Shown piece by piece: positions 24,383 to 32,898 of a stretch of 64,000 nt of DNA (position 1 is its first letter; every line of letters begins with the position of its first letter). The notes below the pieces were generated by a model, which worked only from the letters and a program-made list of their open reading frames with translations, made no database searches and was not told the origin of the DNA. Source of the stretch: Pseudomonas thivervalensis (GTDB lineage: Bacteria > Pseudomonadota > Gammaproteobacteria > Pseudomonadales > Pseudomonadaceae). Both the position numbers and the translations under genes were made by a program. Location: NCBI RefSeq assembly GCF_001269655.1, contig NZ_LHVE01000007.1, forward strand, positions 372,001 through 436,000, in the 5' to 3' direction.

Positions 24383-25540
24383 TCACTTTTTCTTCCTCGG
24401 CAAAATCCCCATGAGCTTGCAGATGATGCCCAGCATGATTTCGTCCGCACCGGCGCCGATGGACACCAGCCGAACGTCGCGATAGGCCCGGGCGACCGGG
24501 TTGTCCCACATGAAACCCATGCCGCCCCAGTATTGCAGGCAACTGTCGGTGGTTTCCCGGGCCAGGCGCCCGGCCTTGAGTTTGGCCATGGACGCCAGTC
24601 GCGTGACGTCCTGGCCATTGATGTACTGCTCGGTGGCCTGGTAGACCAGCGCTCGCAGGCATTCGATTTCGCTGGCCAGTTCCGCCAGGCGAAAGTGGAT
24701 CACCTGGTTGTCGATCAGGGCCGTGCCGAAGGTCTCGCGTTCCTTGCAATACTCGATGGTGCTGTCGATGCAATGTTCCAGGCCCTTGAGCATGTTGGCT
24801 GCGCCGAACAGGCGTTCCTCCTGGAACTGCAGCATCTGCATCATGAACCCGGCGCCTTCCTGGCCGATGCGGTTGCGTTGCGGCACGCGCACCTCGTCGA
24901 AAAACACCTGGGCGGTTTCCGAGCTGCGCATGCCGAGCTTGTCCAGGTGCTGGCCGAGGCTGATGCCGGGGCTGCGCATCGGCACCATGATCAGCGATTT
25001 ATTGACGTGGGGCTTGTCGTCCGAGGTGTTGGCCAACAGGCAAATGAAATCGGCGCTCGGCGCATTGGTGATCCACATCTTGCTGCCGTTGATGATGTAG
25101 TCGTCGCCGTCCTTGCGTGCCGTGGTCTTGAGCCCGGCGACGTCGGAGCCGGCGCCGACTTCCGAGACGCCGATGCAGCCCACCTGTTCGCCGCGAATGG
25201 CCGGGCGCAGGAACGCTTCCCGCAGCTCATCGGAGCCGAAACGGGCCAGCGCCGGGGTGCACATGTCGGTCTGCACGCCAATGGACATCGGCACACCGCC
25301 GCAATGAATGGTGCCAAATTCCTCGGCCGCGACGATCGAATAGCTGTAGTCCAGGCCCATGCCGCCGAATGCCGGTGGCTTGGAAATGCCCAGCAGGCCC
25401 AGCTCGCCGGCCTTGCGGAAAACCTCGTGAATGGGAAAACGCCCGGCCTGCTCCCATTCGTCGACGTAGGGGTTGATGTCATGGTCGACAAATTGGCGAA
25501 TGGTGCGCCGCAGTGCTTCGTGTTCCTGGGTGAAGATCAT
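24383..25540 (-). CDS. atuD: Acyl-CoA dehydrogenase (citronellyl-CoA dehydrogenase-like)
   Basis: 385-residue FAD flavoprotein predicted to introduce the alpha-beta double bond in an acyl-CoA, here probably citronellyl-CoA to geranyl-CoA. Family blocks: GISKPPAFGGMGLDYSY, the FAD-contacting CIGVSEVGAGSDVAGLKTTA (about residues 118-137), GSKMWITNA, and the C-terminal CLQYWGGMGFMWDNPVARAYRDVR. The first Met at 25540 gives the normal length. It sits 25 bp downstream of the carboxyltransferase gene. Electron acceptor would be an ETF. Confidence 0.87.
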   Translation of the reverse strand: MIFTQEHEALRRTIRQFVDHDINPYVDEWEQAGRFPIHEVFRKAGELGLLGISKPPAFGGMGLDYSYSIVAAEEFGTIHCGGVPMSIGVQTDMCTPALARFGSDELREAFLRPAIRGEQVGCIGVSEVGAGSDVAGLKTTARKDGDDYIINGSKMWITNAPSADFICLLANTSDDKPHVNKSLIMVPMRSPGISLGQHLDKLGMRSSETAQVFFDEVRVPQRNRIGQEGAGFMMQMLQFQEERLFGAANMLKGLEHCIDSTIEYCKERETFGTALIDNQVIHFRLAELASEIECLRALVYQATEQYINGQDVTRLASMAKLKAGRLARETTDSCLQYWGGMGFMWDNPVARAYRDVRLVSIGAGADEIMLGIICKLMGILPRKKK

Positions 25541-25565
25541 CTTATTGTTCTCCAGTGGTCTGCGC

Positions 25566-27182
25566 TCAAAAGCGGGCCACGCCGAAGCTGTTGGCTTGCA
25601 GCGGCCGCTGCTCGGCCTCGTGACAGATGTCCAGCAAAAAGCCCAGCAGTGTGCGGGTGTCGCGCGGGTCGATGAGCCCGTCGTCCCACAGGCTGGCGCT
25701 GCCGTAGAGGGCGGTGGATTGGCTGTCGAGTTGCTGCGCGGTGGTTTGCTCGAGCAGGTCCAGCCTCTTCGGGTCGGGGCTCAGGCCGTTCTTGAGTTGC
25801 GTGGCCTCGGTGACCATCCGCAAGACCTTGCCGGCCTGGGCGCCGCCCATCAAGGCGGTGTGGCTGTTGGGCCAGGCGAAGATGAAGCGCGGGTCCAGCC
25901 CGCGACCGCACATGGCGTAGTTGCCGGCGCCGTAGGAGCCGCCCACGACGACGGTCAGCTTGGGCACCTGGGCATTGGCCACGGCCTGGATCATCTTGGC
26001 GCCATGCTTGATCACCCCTTGTCGCTCCGCCTCGGTGCCGACCATGAACCCAGTGGTGTTGTGCAAAAACAGCAGGGGCGTGCGGCTCTGGTCGCACAGC
26101 TGGACGAACTGCGCAGCCTTGCTGGCGCCCTGGGGCGTGATCGGTCCGTTGTTGCCGATCAGGCCGCAGGCATGGCCGCGAATGTGCAGGTGGCCACAAA
26201 TCGTCTGGGCATCGAATTCGCTTTTGAAGGCCAGGAAATTCGAGCCGTCGGCGATGCGGGCGATGATTTCCCGCACGTCATAGGGTTTTTTCGGGTCGTC
26301 GGGCACCAGTCCCAATAATTCCTCGGCGGGGTAGAGCGGTTCCGTCCAGGTCCGTTCGGGCTGTGGCGGCAGTTGGGCGTTCCAGGGCAGCACGGCGAGT
26401 ATGTCCCGGGCCAGGCGTATGCCATCGGCGTCGTTCTCGGCCAGGTATTCGGCGGTGCCGGCCACCTGCGCGTGCATCAGCGCACCGCCCAGCTCCTCTT
26501 CGCTGGCCACTTCGCCCGTCGCGGCCTTGAGCAACGGCGGCCCGGCCAGGAACAGTCGCGCTTTGTCGCGCACCACGATCACATAATCCGACAAACCTGG
26601 CTGATAGGCACCTCCGGCCGTGGCCGAGCCATGCACCACGGTGATCTGCGGCAGGCCCATGGCCGACATACGTGCCTGATTGGCGAAGCAGCGCGCGCCT
26701 TCGACGAAAATCTGCGCGGCGTAATTGAGGTTGGCGCCGCCACTTTCGGCGAGGGTGATGACCGGCAGTTTGTTTTCCATGGCGATCCGTTGCAGGCGCA
26801 GGGTCTTGTACAAGCCGCTGGGAGAAATCGTGCCGCCCTTGATCGCGCTGTTATTAGCTACTACCAGCACTCGCACTCCGGACACGTAGCCAATCCCGGC
26901 GATCAGGCCGCCGCCAGCCTGGCTGCCGTCCTTGTCGTCATGCAGTTTGTAGCCGGCCAGGCTCGCGAGTTCGAGGAACGGCGCGCCGGGGTCCAGCAGC
27001 AGGTTCAGGCGCTGGCGCGGCAACAGTTGGCCGCGCTGGTCGAACTTGCCCTGGGCCTGGGCGGCTTTCTCCAGCACAGCCCGTTCGAGCTGGCGCAACT
27101 GTTCGACACCGGCCAGCATCGCCGCGTGGTTGCGCGCGAAGTCAGCGCTGTGGGGATCCAGGTGCGATTCGATGACTGGCAT
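25566..27182 (-). CDS. atuC: Acyl-CoA carboxyltransferase beta subunit (geranyl-CoA carboxylase-like)
   Basis: 538-residue carboxyltransferase that transfers CO2 from biotin on the alpha subunit to the gamma carbon of a branched, unsaturated acyl-CoA. Typical blocks: GQLLPRQRLNLLLDPGAPFLEL, GVRVLVVANNSAIKGGTISP, LAESGGANLNYAAQIF, and the C-terminal half GSYGAGNYAMCGRGLDPRF with WPNSHTALMGG. Size and architecture equal MccB/LiuB and AtuC. With AtuF it would form an alpha6beta6 complex. The atuA stop and this start are separated by about 180 bp containing a REP pair. Confidence 0.86.
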   Translation of the reverse strand: MPVIESHLDPHSADFARNHAAMLAGVEQLRQLERAVLEKAAQAQGKFDQRGQLLPRQRLNLLLDPGAPFLELASLAGYKLHDDKDGSQAGGGLIAGIGYVSGVRVLVVANNSAIKGGTISPSGLYKTLRLQRIAMENKLPVITLAESGGANLNYAAQIFVEGARCFANQARMSAMGLPQITVVHGSATAGGAYQPGLSDYVIVVRDKARLFLAGPPLLKAATGEVASEEELGGALMHAQVAGTAEYLAENDADGIRLARDILAVLPWNAQLPPQPERTWTEPLYPAEELLGLVPDDPKKPYDVREIIARIADGSNFLAFKSEFDAQTICGHLHIRGHACGLIGNNGPITPQGASKAAQFVQLCDQSRTPLLFLHNTTGFMVGTEAERQGVIKHGAKMIQAVANAQVPKLTVVVGGSYGAGNYAMCGRGLDPRFIFAWPNSHTALMGGAQAGKVLRMVTEATQLKNGLSPDPKRLDLLEQTTAQQLDSQSTALYGSASLWDDGLIDPRDTRTLLGFLLDICHEAEQRPLQANSFGVARF

Positions 27183-27217
27183 GCAGACTCCTTTTGCTCG
27201 AACGGATTAGCGCAAAA

Positions 27218-27320
27218 CCCTGTGGCGAGGGAGCTTGCTCCCGCTGGGTTGCGCAGCGACCCCGGTTTTTTTGCGATTGCTGCGCAATCGAGCGGGAGCA
27301 AGCTCCCTCGCCACAGGGTT
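27218..27320. repeat. REP pair (GTGGCGAGGGAGC type)
   Basis: Two facing hairpin units lie between the atuA-like and atuC-like genes, the same family as at 5171, 21173 and 46911. Confidence 0.9.
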
Positions 27321-27361
27321 CACAAGTGCTGCCGATCGTTCATTTGCCATGACAACCGTCC

Positions 27362-29152
27362 TTAGCCGACCCGGTCGGCAATGTGCTGCGGCACCGGTAT
27401 CTGAATCTCCAGCAATTGCTGGGCGAACGCCTTGCCCTGGGGATCGATGCGCAGGCTGGCGACACCGCCACCGCCGAGGGCGTTTTCCAGCAGGAAATTC
27501 AAACTGTGGGTGCCCGGCAAATACCAACGCTCGACCCGGCCCAGCAGCGGGTCGAGCACGTGGCTCATCCAGTCGACCATCACCTCCGGGGTCAGCGCTT
27601 CGGCGATCCACGGCAGGTATTCGGGTTCTCGGGCGATCACACCGATGTTGCTGTGGTTGCCCTTGTCGCCAGAGCGCGCCACCGCCAGTTTGACCAGCGC
27701 CACGCTGGCATCGGCCCGGCCCTGGGGTTTGGGCAGGTCCGGGGCGACGGGCAGATCGGTGGTCTCCAGCGGTTCGAGGGCGGGCAGGGGACACGGGTGG
27801 CGCTGGCCGTCGAGTTCGATGTCGAGCCGGCAGGTGGTTTTGTCGATCAGGAACGAGAACAGGCGAATCAACGGCGACACCGTCGGTCGGCCACCGACCA
27901 GGCCCGTCAGCCCCGGCGCCATGCCGGTGGCGGCCTGAGCGATTTCCCTGGAGAACAGCACCAACGGTTGTTTGTCGGGATGCCGTACCGCCAGCTTGAT
28001 CATCACTTCGCGGTTGTCCCGACGCTGGCTGTGCTGGCCATAGGTGGCTTCGCTGCCCAGCAGTTCGGTGTTCACTTCGCTGAACGGCGCCCAGCCGCGT
28101 TGGCACAATAGCTGCGAGGTCTTGGCGATGATCGCCTGGCTGACCCGTTCAGCCTTGGCGACGGCATCGATGCCGGCGATCAGGCAGGTGGCGGTGCAGC
28201 GCCAGCCGTCCAGCCAGGTGGCGCAGACCTTGTACCGGTCGCTGGGCGGCAGGCCCTTGGCCCCCTGGACGCGCACTGCGTGCTTGCCTTGCTGGATCAA
28301 CCTGACCTGGCTGAAATCGCAGATAACATCCGGCAACAGATAGCCTTGCGGGTCGCCGATCTCGTAGAGCAACTGCTCGCCGACGGTCAGCGGCGTGACC
28401 AGGCCGCCGCTGCCTTCGGTCTTGGTGACAATGAATGGGCCGTCGGCGCTGACTTCGACGATGGGAAAGCCGATGTGCTCGTAATCCGGCACTTCCTGCC
28501 AGTCGGTGAAGTTGCCGCCCGTGCACTGGGCGCCGCATTCGATCAGGTGCCCGGCCAGCGCGGCCTGGGCCAATCGGTCGTAATCGTCCCAGGCCCAGCC
28601 GAATTCATGCACCAGCGCGGCGCTGACCACGGCGCTGTCCACCACGCGACCGGTAATCACCACATCGGCGCCCAGGCGCAACGCCTCGACGATGCCAGGC
28701 GCGCCGAGGTAGGCGTTGATGGACACGCACGCGGAGGGCAGGGGCTCGTCACTGAACATTTCGCGGATGCCCTGGGTGGCAAGCCGTTCGAATTGCGGTT
28801 GCAGGTCATCGCCCAGTAGCACGGCGATCTTCAGCGGCACGCCGGCCTGGTCGCAAGCCGCTTGCAAGGCCTTTGCACAAGCCTGGGGGTTGACCCCGCC
28901 GGCGTTACTGATGACGCGGATCCTGTCGTCGTGCAAACGCTGGAGCAGCGGTACGAGGACTTCGATGAAGTCCGTGGCATAGCCGCTCGACGGATCCTTC
29001 AGGCGCGCCCCGGCCATGATCGACATCGTCACCTCGGCCAGATAGTCGAACACCAGGTAATCCAGGGCCCCGCCCTCGACCAGTTGCGCCGCTGCGGTGC
29101 AGGTATCGCCCCAGAAGGCGCTGGCGCAACCGATACGGATCGTTTTTGGCAT
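27362..29152 (-). CDS. atuA: Acyclic terpene utilization protein AtuA-like (DUF1446)
   Basis: 596-residue protein with the DUF1446/AtuA domain (about residues 1-450; IRIGCASAFWGDTCTAAAQLV, VISNAGGVNPQACAKAL) and a C-terminal AtuA-like ferredoxin-fold domain (about 480-590; ARSGDKGNHSNIGVIARE). Needed for citronellol/geraniol growth in P. aeruginosa but its reaction is not firmly known; it may hydrate or process isohexenylglutaconyl-CoA. First gene of the operon, facing the TetR regulator across a region with two inverted-repeat operators. No atuB, atuE, atuG or atuH homologue is next to it. Confidence 0.86.
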   Translation of the reverse strand: MPKTIRIGCASAFWGDTCTAAAQLVEGGALDYLVFDYLAEVTMSIMAGARLKDPSSGYATDFIEVLVPLLQRLHDDRIRVISNAGGVNPQACAKALQAACDQAGVPLKIAVLLGDDLQPQFERLATQGIREMFSDEPLPSACVSINAYLGAPGIVEALRLGADVVITGRVVDSAVVSAALVHEFGWAWDDYDRLAQAALAGHLIECGAQCTGGNFTDWQEVPDYEHIGFPIVEVSADGPFIVTKTEGSGGLVTPLTVGEQLLYEIGDPQGYLLPDVICDFSQVRLIQQGKHAVRVQGAKGLPPSDRYKVCATWLDGWRCTATCLIAGIDAVAKAERVSQAIIAKTSQLLCQRGWAPFSEVNTELLGSEATYGQHSQRRDNREVMIKLAVRHPDKQPLVLFSREIAQAATGMAPGLTGLVGGRPTVSPLIRLFSFLIDKTTCRLDIELDGQRHPCPLPALEPLETTDLPVAPDLPKPQGRADASVALVKLAVARSGDKGNHSNIGVIAREPEYLPWIAEALTPEVMVDWMSHVLDPLLGRVERWYLPGTHSLNFLLENALGGGGVASLRIDPQGKAFAQQLLEIQIPVPQHIADRVG

Positions 29153-29184
29153 GGCGTTCCCTCCGGCAAAGGTGGTTCGAGACT

Positions 29185-29202
29185 ACCAAGCAAGCGCTTG
29201 GT
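29185..29202. promoter_or_regulatory. AtuR-type operator 1
   Basis: ACCAAGC-AAGC-GCTTGGT: perfect 7-bp inverted arms around 4 bases, 33 bp upstream of the atuA start. It is also the reverse complement of operator 2 over 14-15 bases. From memory, AtuR of P. aeruginosa binds two 13-bp inverted repeats in the atuA-atuR gap, matching the picture here. Confidence 0.78.
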
Positions 29203-29228
29203 TTGTAAATGCTGCCTCGGACATGGGG

Positions 29229-29244
29229 CCGAGCGCTTGCTTGG
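29229..29244. promoter_or_regulatory. AtuR-type operator 2
   Basis: CCGAGC-GCTT-GCTTGG: 6-bp inverted arms with one mismatch, centred 43 bp from operator 1 and in the opposite sense. Together they could loop or cooperatively cover both divergent promoters. Confidence 0.72.
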
Positions 29245-29332
29245 TTGCCTCGCTCGGCTTAAATTGCCCGCGCCACCGATGGTTTGGTGCGCAATGGCGG
29301 CGCGTTGGTTGATCGACTGTAGGAGAGAATGG

Positions 29333-29959
29333 GTGGACGAGCAAAAAGCCCTGGGCGTAATGCGTGAGTTGGTCGACAACGGGCAACTGACCGACCCGGA
29401 CAGTGCGCGCGGCAAACTGCTCCAGACCGCCGCCCACCTGTTTCGCAATAAAGGCTTCGAACGCACCACGGTGCGCGACCTGGCCAGTGCCGTGGGCATC
29501 CAGTCGGGCAGCATTTTTCATCACTTCAAGAGCAAGGATGAAATTCTGCGCGCGGTGATGGAGGAAACCATTCGCTACAACACCGCCTTGATGCGCGCCG
29601 CCTTGGCCGAGGCCGACAGCGTGCGCGAGCGGGTGCTGGCGCTGATTCGCTGTGAATTGCAATCGATCATGGGCGGCACCGGCGAAGCCATGGCGGTGCT
29701 GGTCTATGAATGGCGTTCGCTGTCCCAGGAAGGCCAGCGACACGTGCTGGCCCTGCGTGATATTTATGAGGACTTGTGGCTCGAGGTTCTGGGCCAGGCC
29801 AAGGAGGCCGGGTATATTCGCGGGGATGTGTCCATTACCCGACGGTTCCTCACGGGGGCGTTGTCCTGGACCACCACCTGGTTTCGCGCCGAGGGCAGCC
29901 TGAGCCTCGATGAACTGGCCGAGCAGGCCCTGATCCTGGTGCTGGAAGAAAAACAATAA
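29333..29959 (+). CDS. atuR: TetR/AcrR-family repressor (AtuR-like)
   Basis: 208-residue regulator. The TetR HTH occupies about residues 22-70 (GKLLQTAAHLFRNKGFERTT, VRDLASAVGIQSGSIFHHF). The remaining ligand-binding domain is helical, with FLTGALSWTTTWFR near the dimer face. The start was placed at the GTG at 29333, with GGAG seven bases upstream; the open frame extends far upstream only because it is the antisense of atuA. Divergent from atuA with two operators between them, so it probably represses both itself and the operon until a terpenoid acyl-CoA binds. Confidence 0.88.
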   Translation: MDEQKALGVMRELVDNGQLTDPDSARGKLLQTAAHLFRNKGFERTTVRDLASAVGIQSGSIFHHFKSKDEILRAVMEETIRYNTALMRAALAEADSVRERVLALIRCELQSIMGGTGEAMAVLVYEWRSLSQEGQRHVLALRDIYEDLWLEVLGQAKEAGYIRGDVSITRRFLTGALSWTTTWFRAEGSLSLDELAEQALILVLEEKQ

Positions 29960-30053
29960 TCGAGCGGTGCTTTAAATGGCCGTGTGGCTGGCTAAGCGGC
30001 TGAAACCGCCTAGCTTGATTGTAGTGATGGGGACTTTTGGGGAGTGGGTTATC

Positions 30054-30851
30054 TTGACGTTTTCGCCGATGGGGATGACCTCGCGTGTGCTGCTGGCCGC
30101 TCTGGCCGTTTTCCTCGCGTTGCCGGTCGAGGCCGCACAACTGGTGAGGATCGGCGCGGCGCATTTTCCGCCCTATACCGTTCGTCCCGAAAACGGCGCC
30201 GACACCGGCCTGCTGCCTCAGATGGTGGAGGCCTTGAACCAGTCGCAAAGCGACTATCAGTTCGTGCTGGTGCCCACTTCGATCCCACGCCGGTTCAATG
30301 ATTTCAAGCAGGGCCGGGTCGACATGGCGATTTTCGAAAATCCCGAATGGGGTTGGCAGGATGTGCCGCACACCTCGGTGGACATGGGCCTGGAAGATGC
30401 GGAAGTTTTCGTCGCCCAGCGCCAGCCGGACCGACAGCAAACTTATTTCGCCGACCTCAGGGGCAAGCGCCTGGCCCTGTTCAGCGGTTATCACTACGCC
30501 TTCGCCGAGTTCAACGCCGACCCCAAGTTCCTCGCTGGCCAGTACAACGCCACGTTGACGTATTCCCACGACAGTAACCTGCTGATGGTGTTGCGCGGGC
30601 GGGCGGATATCGCCCTGGTGACCCGTTCGTACCTCAACGATTACGTGCTGCGCAATCCCGAAGTCGGGCCGCAATTGCTGGTGTCCGAACGCATCGATCA
30701 GGTTTACCACCATTACGCGTTGATCCGGCCGCAGGCGCCCATTTCCAGTGAAGCGTTTGCACAGTTGCTGCAAACGCTGCGGGACAACGGTCAGTTGCTG
30801 AAGATTTTCCAGCCCTACCAGATCCAGCTGGTGCCCACGCATTCCCATTGA
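30054..30851 (+). CDS. Periplasmic substrate-binding protein (SBP_bac_3 type)
   Basis: 265-residue exported binding protein. A signal peptide (MGMTSRVLLAALAVFLALPVEA) is followed by an amino-acid-type binding fold starting LVRIGAAHFPPYTVRPENGAD. Later blocks include RGKRLALFSGYHYAFAEF and RGRADIALVTRSYLNDYVL. There is no transporter permease or ATPase nearby, so it may be an orphan receptor-type binding protein or serve a distant system. The TTG at 30054 has GGAG nine bases upstream; ATGs at 30069 and 30075 are alternatives and would shorten only the signal peptide. Ligand unknown. Confidence 0.75.
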   Translation: MTFSPMGMTSRVLLAALAVFLALPVEAAQLVRIGAAHFPPYTVRPENGADTGLLPQMVEALNQSQSDYQFVLVPTSIPRRFNDFKQGRVDMAIFENPEWGWQDVPHTSVDMGLEDAEVFVAQRQPDRQQTYFADLRGKRLALFSGYHYAFAEFNADPKFLAGQYNATLTYSHDSNLLMVLRGRADIALVTRSYLNDYVLRNPEVGPQLLVSERIDQVYHHYALIRPQAPISSEAFAQLLQTLRDNGQLLKIFQPYQIQLVPTHSH

Positions 30852-30860
30852 GGGTGACAC

Positions 30861-30884
30861 TAAATTTCCCTCACCGGCTCACGT
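30861..30884 (+). promoter_or_regulatory. PvdS iron-starvation box (acetyltransferase)
   Basis: TAAAT at 30861-30865, exactly 16 bases, CGT at 30882-30884: a perfect match to the PvdS promoter consensus TAAAT-N16-CGT. Its CGT is 37 bp upstream of the start at 30922. Confidence 0.88.
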
Positions 30885-30921
30885 CACACGTTGACTACCG
30901 ACGAATACGCGAGCCCCTCCC

Positions 30922-31935
30922 ATGTCCAACCTCAACCCCCCGACGACGCTGCCCTTGCCCGGTGGCCGTCGCCTCGGTGCCGATGAAACCGAACGCCACC
31001 TGAGCCTGATGCTCGAAGGCGCGCCGCTGATCCGGCTGCGCCTTGTACGTGGTCCCGAGTTGCATGTGCATTTGCAGGAAATCAACGACCGCCCGGTGGG
31101 CCCGGCGCTGTGGGCGGCCTGCTATTGGCTGTTTGCCCGCGATCCAGAATGTCTGCACCTGACCTGGCACCTCGACGAGCGCCCCGGCGAAGCCTTGCTC
31201 AGCGGTTTATTGACGAGCACCGAGCGTGCCGGTGAATACCGTTGCGAGCGCACGATGTTCTGGCAATTGCCGCAACCCTGGCTGGGGGAGTCGTTCAGCG
31301 GCAGTTACCCGCAACAGATGGTCATCACCGATGGCCGCCGCCATCCACGCCGGCCAATGAAACCCCGTGGCGAGGTGTACCGGCGTTTCGATGCGCGGCT
31401 AGGGGCCTGGGTGTCCTTGCGTACCCTGGAGATCGAGCAGGACCTGGAGCGTTTCAACCGCTGGCAGAACAGCCCGCGGGTGGCGAGTTTCTGGCAGGAG
31501 GAGGGCAGCCTGGAACAGCATCGCGAGTACCTGGACAAGCTACAGGCCGATCCGCGGGTCCTGACCCTGATCGGATGCTTCGATGACCAGCCGTTCGCTT
31601 ACTTCGAAGCCTATTGGGCCAAGGAAGATCGGATCGCGCCATTCTATGAGGCCGACCACTACGACCGCGGTATCCACATGCTGGTGGGTGAAGAACAGCA
31701 CCGCGGGCCACACAAGGTGGCGAGCTGGCTGTCGGCGCTGGTGCATTACCTGTTCCTGGACGACCCGCGCACCCAGCGCGTGGTCGCCGAGCCCCGGGCC
31801 GACAATGCACGGATGATCGCGCACCTGCACAACCAGTGCTTCCATTGTGAAAAGGAATTCGACTTCCCCCACAAGCGCGCGGCGCTGATGATCCTGGGGC
31901 GTGAGCGGTTTTTTGATCGGTGTGGGTTGATGTGA
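30922..31935 (+). CDS. IucB-like acetyltransferase, PvdS-regulated
   Basis: 337-residue GNAT/IucB-type acyltransferase (Acetyltransf_8). The N-terminal half (residues 1-150) is a family-specific extension. The catalytic half begins near 160 (VSLRTLEIEQDLERFNRWQNS) and contains AYFEAYWAKEDRIAPFYEA, HMLVGEEQHRGPHKVASWLSAL and EPRADNARMIAHLHNQCF. Family members acetylate N-hydroxylysine or N-hydroxyornithine for siderophores. The perfect PvdS box upstream and pvdS/pvdL nearby suggest a role in pyoverdine, perhaps N5-acetylation of hydroxyornithine as for PvdYII, but that is inference. Confidence 0.8.
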   Translation: MSNLNPPTTLPLPGGRRLGADETERHLSLMLEGAPLIRLRLVRGPELHVHLQEINDRPVGPALWAACYWLFARDPECLHLTWHLDERPGEALLSGLLTSTERAGEYRCERTMFWQLPQPWLGESFSGSYPQQMVITDGRRHPRRPMKPRGEVYRRFDARLGAWVSLRTLEIEQDLERFNRWQNSPRVASFWQEEGSLEQHREYLDKLQADPRVLTLIGCFDDQPFAYFEAYWAKEDRIAPFYEADHYDRGIHMLVGEEQHRGPHKVASWLSALVHYLFLDDPRTQRVVAEPRADNARMIAHLHNQCFHCEKEFDFPHKRAALMILGRERFFDRCGLM

Positions 31936-31950
31936 ACTTGCGTAGGCCCT

Positions 31951-32043
31951 CATCGCGAGCAGGCTCGCTCCCACAGGAGGGTGAGTGTCCACAAGACCTG
32001 TGTTCACAACAAAACCTTTGTGGGAGCGAGCCTGCTCGCGATT
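31951..32043. repeat. REP pair (GTGGGAGCGAGC type, CTG core)
   Basis: Two facing units with the core GAGCCTGCTCGC instead of GAGCTTGCTCGC, between convergent genes (acetyltransferase and pvdS). Confidence 0.9.
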
Positions 32044-32066
32044 GGGACTGAAGCCTTTCTGAAAGC

Positions 32067-32615
32067 CTACCGCCGGGCGAAGGTATCTCCGCGAACCCCC
32101 GACACCTTGCGGCAATGCACCAGCGCGTCGCGAATCATGAAGTTCACCAGGGTCGGCGAGACGCCCAGTTCCTTGGCGATGTCCTTCTGTGGCACGCCGT
32201 GCAGGCGGTACATCTCGAAGGCATAGCGGGTGCGGCTGGGCAGTTCGGTCAGCGCGTCGGCGATGTGCTCCAGCGTGGAAAAGTTGATATGGGACGTTTC
32301 TGGCGAAGCACCCTGGATCACCACGTTCAACCCTTCCTCTTCCGGCCCCGAGTATTTCTGTTCCAGCGCCTGCTTGCGATAGTGGTCGATCGCCAGGTTG
32401 CGCACGATCTGGAACAGGTAACTGAGCTGCGCCTTGAACGAGGAGGTGATCTGTGGCGCCGATTGCAGCCGGAAAAAAGCGTCCTGCACCACATCTTCCG
32501 CGCGGGAACGGCAACCGGTAATGCGTGCCGCGATCTTGACCAGAATCAATCGGTTGTCTACGAACGCCTGGAGTAACGGTGAGTCGCACCTGCTTGTGGA
32601 TACTTGTTCCGTCAT
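32067..32615 (-). CDS. pvdS: Extracytoplasmic-function sigma factor PvdS
   Basis: 182-residue ECF sigma factor of the iron-starvation group (PvdS/PbrA/PfrI). Region 2 (residues 15-85) includes RLILVKIAARITGCRSRAEDVVQDAFFRL; region 4 (about 120-175) has RTRYAFEMYRLHGVPQKDIAKELGVSP. It directs RNA polymerase to TAAAT-N16-CGT promoters, four of which are present in this window. ATG 32615 chosen with AAGGTG upstream; a GTG three codons earlier is the frame start. A Fur-like box 85 bp upstream explains iron repression. An anti-sigma/FpvA signalling system would lie elsewhere. Confidence 0.93.
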   Translation of the reverse strand: MTEQVSTSRCDSPLLQAFVDNRLILVKIAARITGCRSRAEDVVQDAFFRLQSAPQITSSFKAQLSYLFQIVRNLAIDHYRKQALEQKYSGPEEEGLNVVIQGASPETSHINFSTLEHIADALTELPSRTRYAFEMYRLHGVPQKDIAKELGVSPTLVNFMIRDALVHCRKVSGVRGDTFARR

Positions 32616-32697
32616 GGAATTCACCTTGCTGCAAAAAAGTTAGCGGGACGTCCGGATGGCGGACCCGTCCTACACATCGAGCGCCAAATTAGGCTGA

Positions 32698-32716
32698 ATG
32701 ATAATGATTGTCAATT
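32698..32716. promoter_or_regulatory. Fur box of pvdS
   Basis: AATGATAATGATTGTCAATT-like segment; from 32700 it matches 13 of the 19 positions of the Fur consensus GATAATGATAATCATTATC. It is placed 83-101 bp upstream of the pvdS start in the divergent pvdS-pvdL gap. Confidence 0.75.
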
Positions 32717-32828
32717 GAGAAGAAGAATTATTGATGTGGCGAAGTCCACCCTTTGCGCCGCGACCCGTTGTCGCGGCGCCTGGCTGCCGGATGCTTCGGT
32801 GCGAGGCATCGGTGAGTCGGCTCCCGAC

Positions 32829-32852
32829 TAATTATTTGCCGTGACTATCCGT
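32829..32852 (+). promoter_or_regulatory. PvdS iron-starvation box (pvdL)
   Basis: TAATT at 32829-32833, 16 bases, CGT at 32850-32852. One change (third A of TAAAT to T) from the consensus; the same variant occurs before the mbtH-like gene. CGT is 46 bp from the pvdL start. Confidence 0.82.
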
Positions 32853-32898
32853 TCCCATGGGTGACAACCAGCAAGCCGAATCCAGGCAGGAACCCCCC

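Noticed and set aside
22280..27182. Leucine degradation (liu) operon
   Set aside because: No MerR regulator, methylglutaconyl hydratase or HMG-CoA lyase; the AtuA homologue and TetR regulator with AtuR-type operators favour the terpene pathway.
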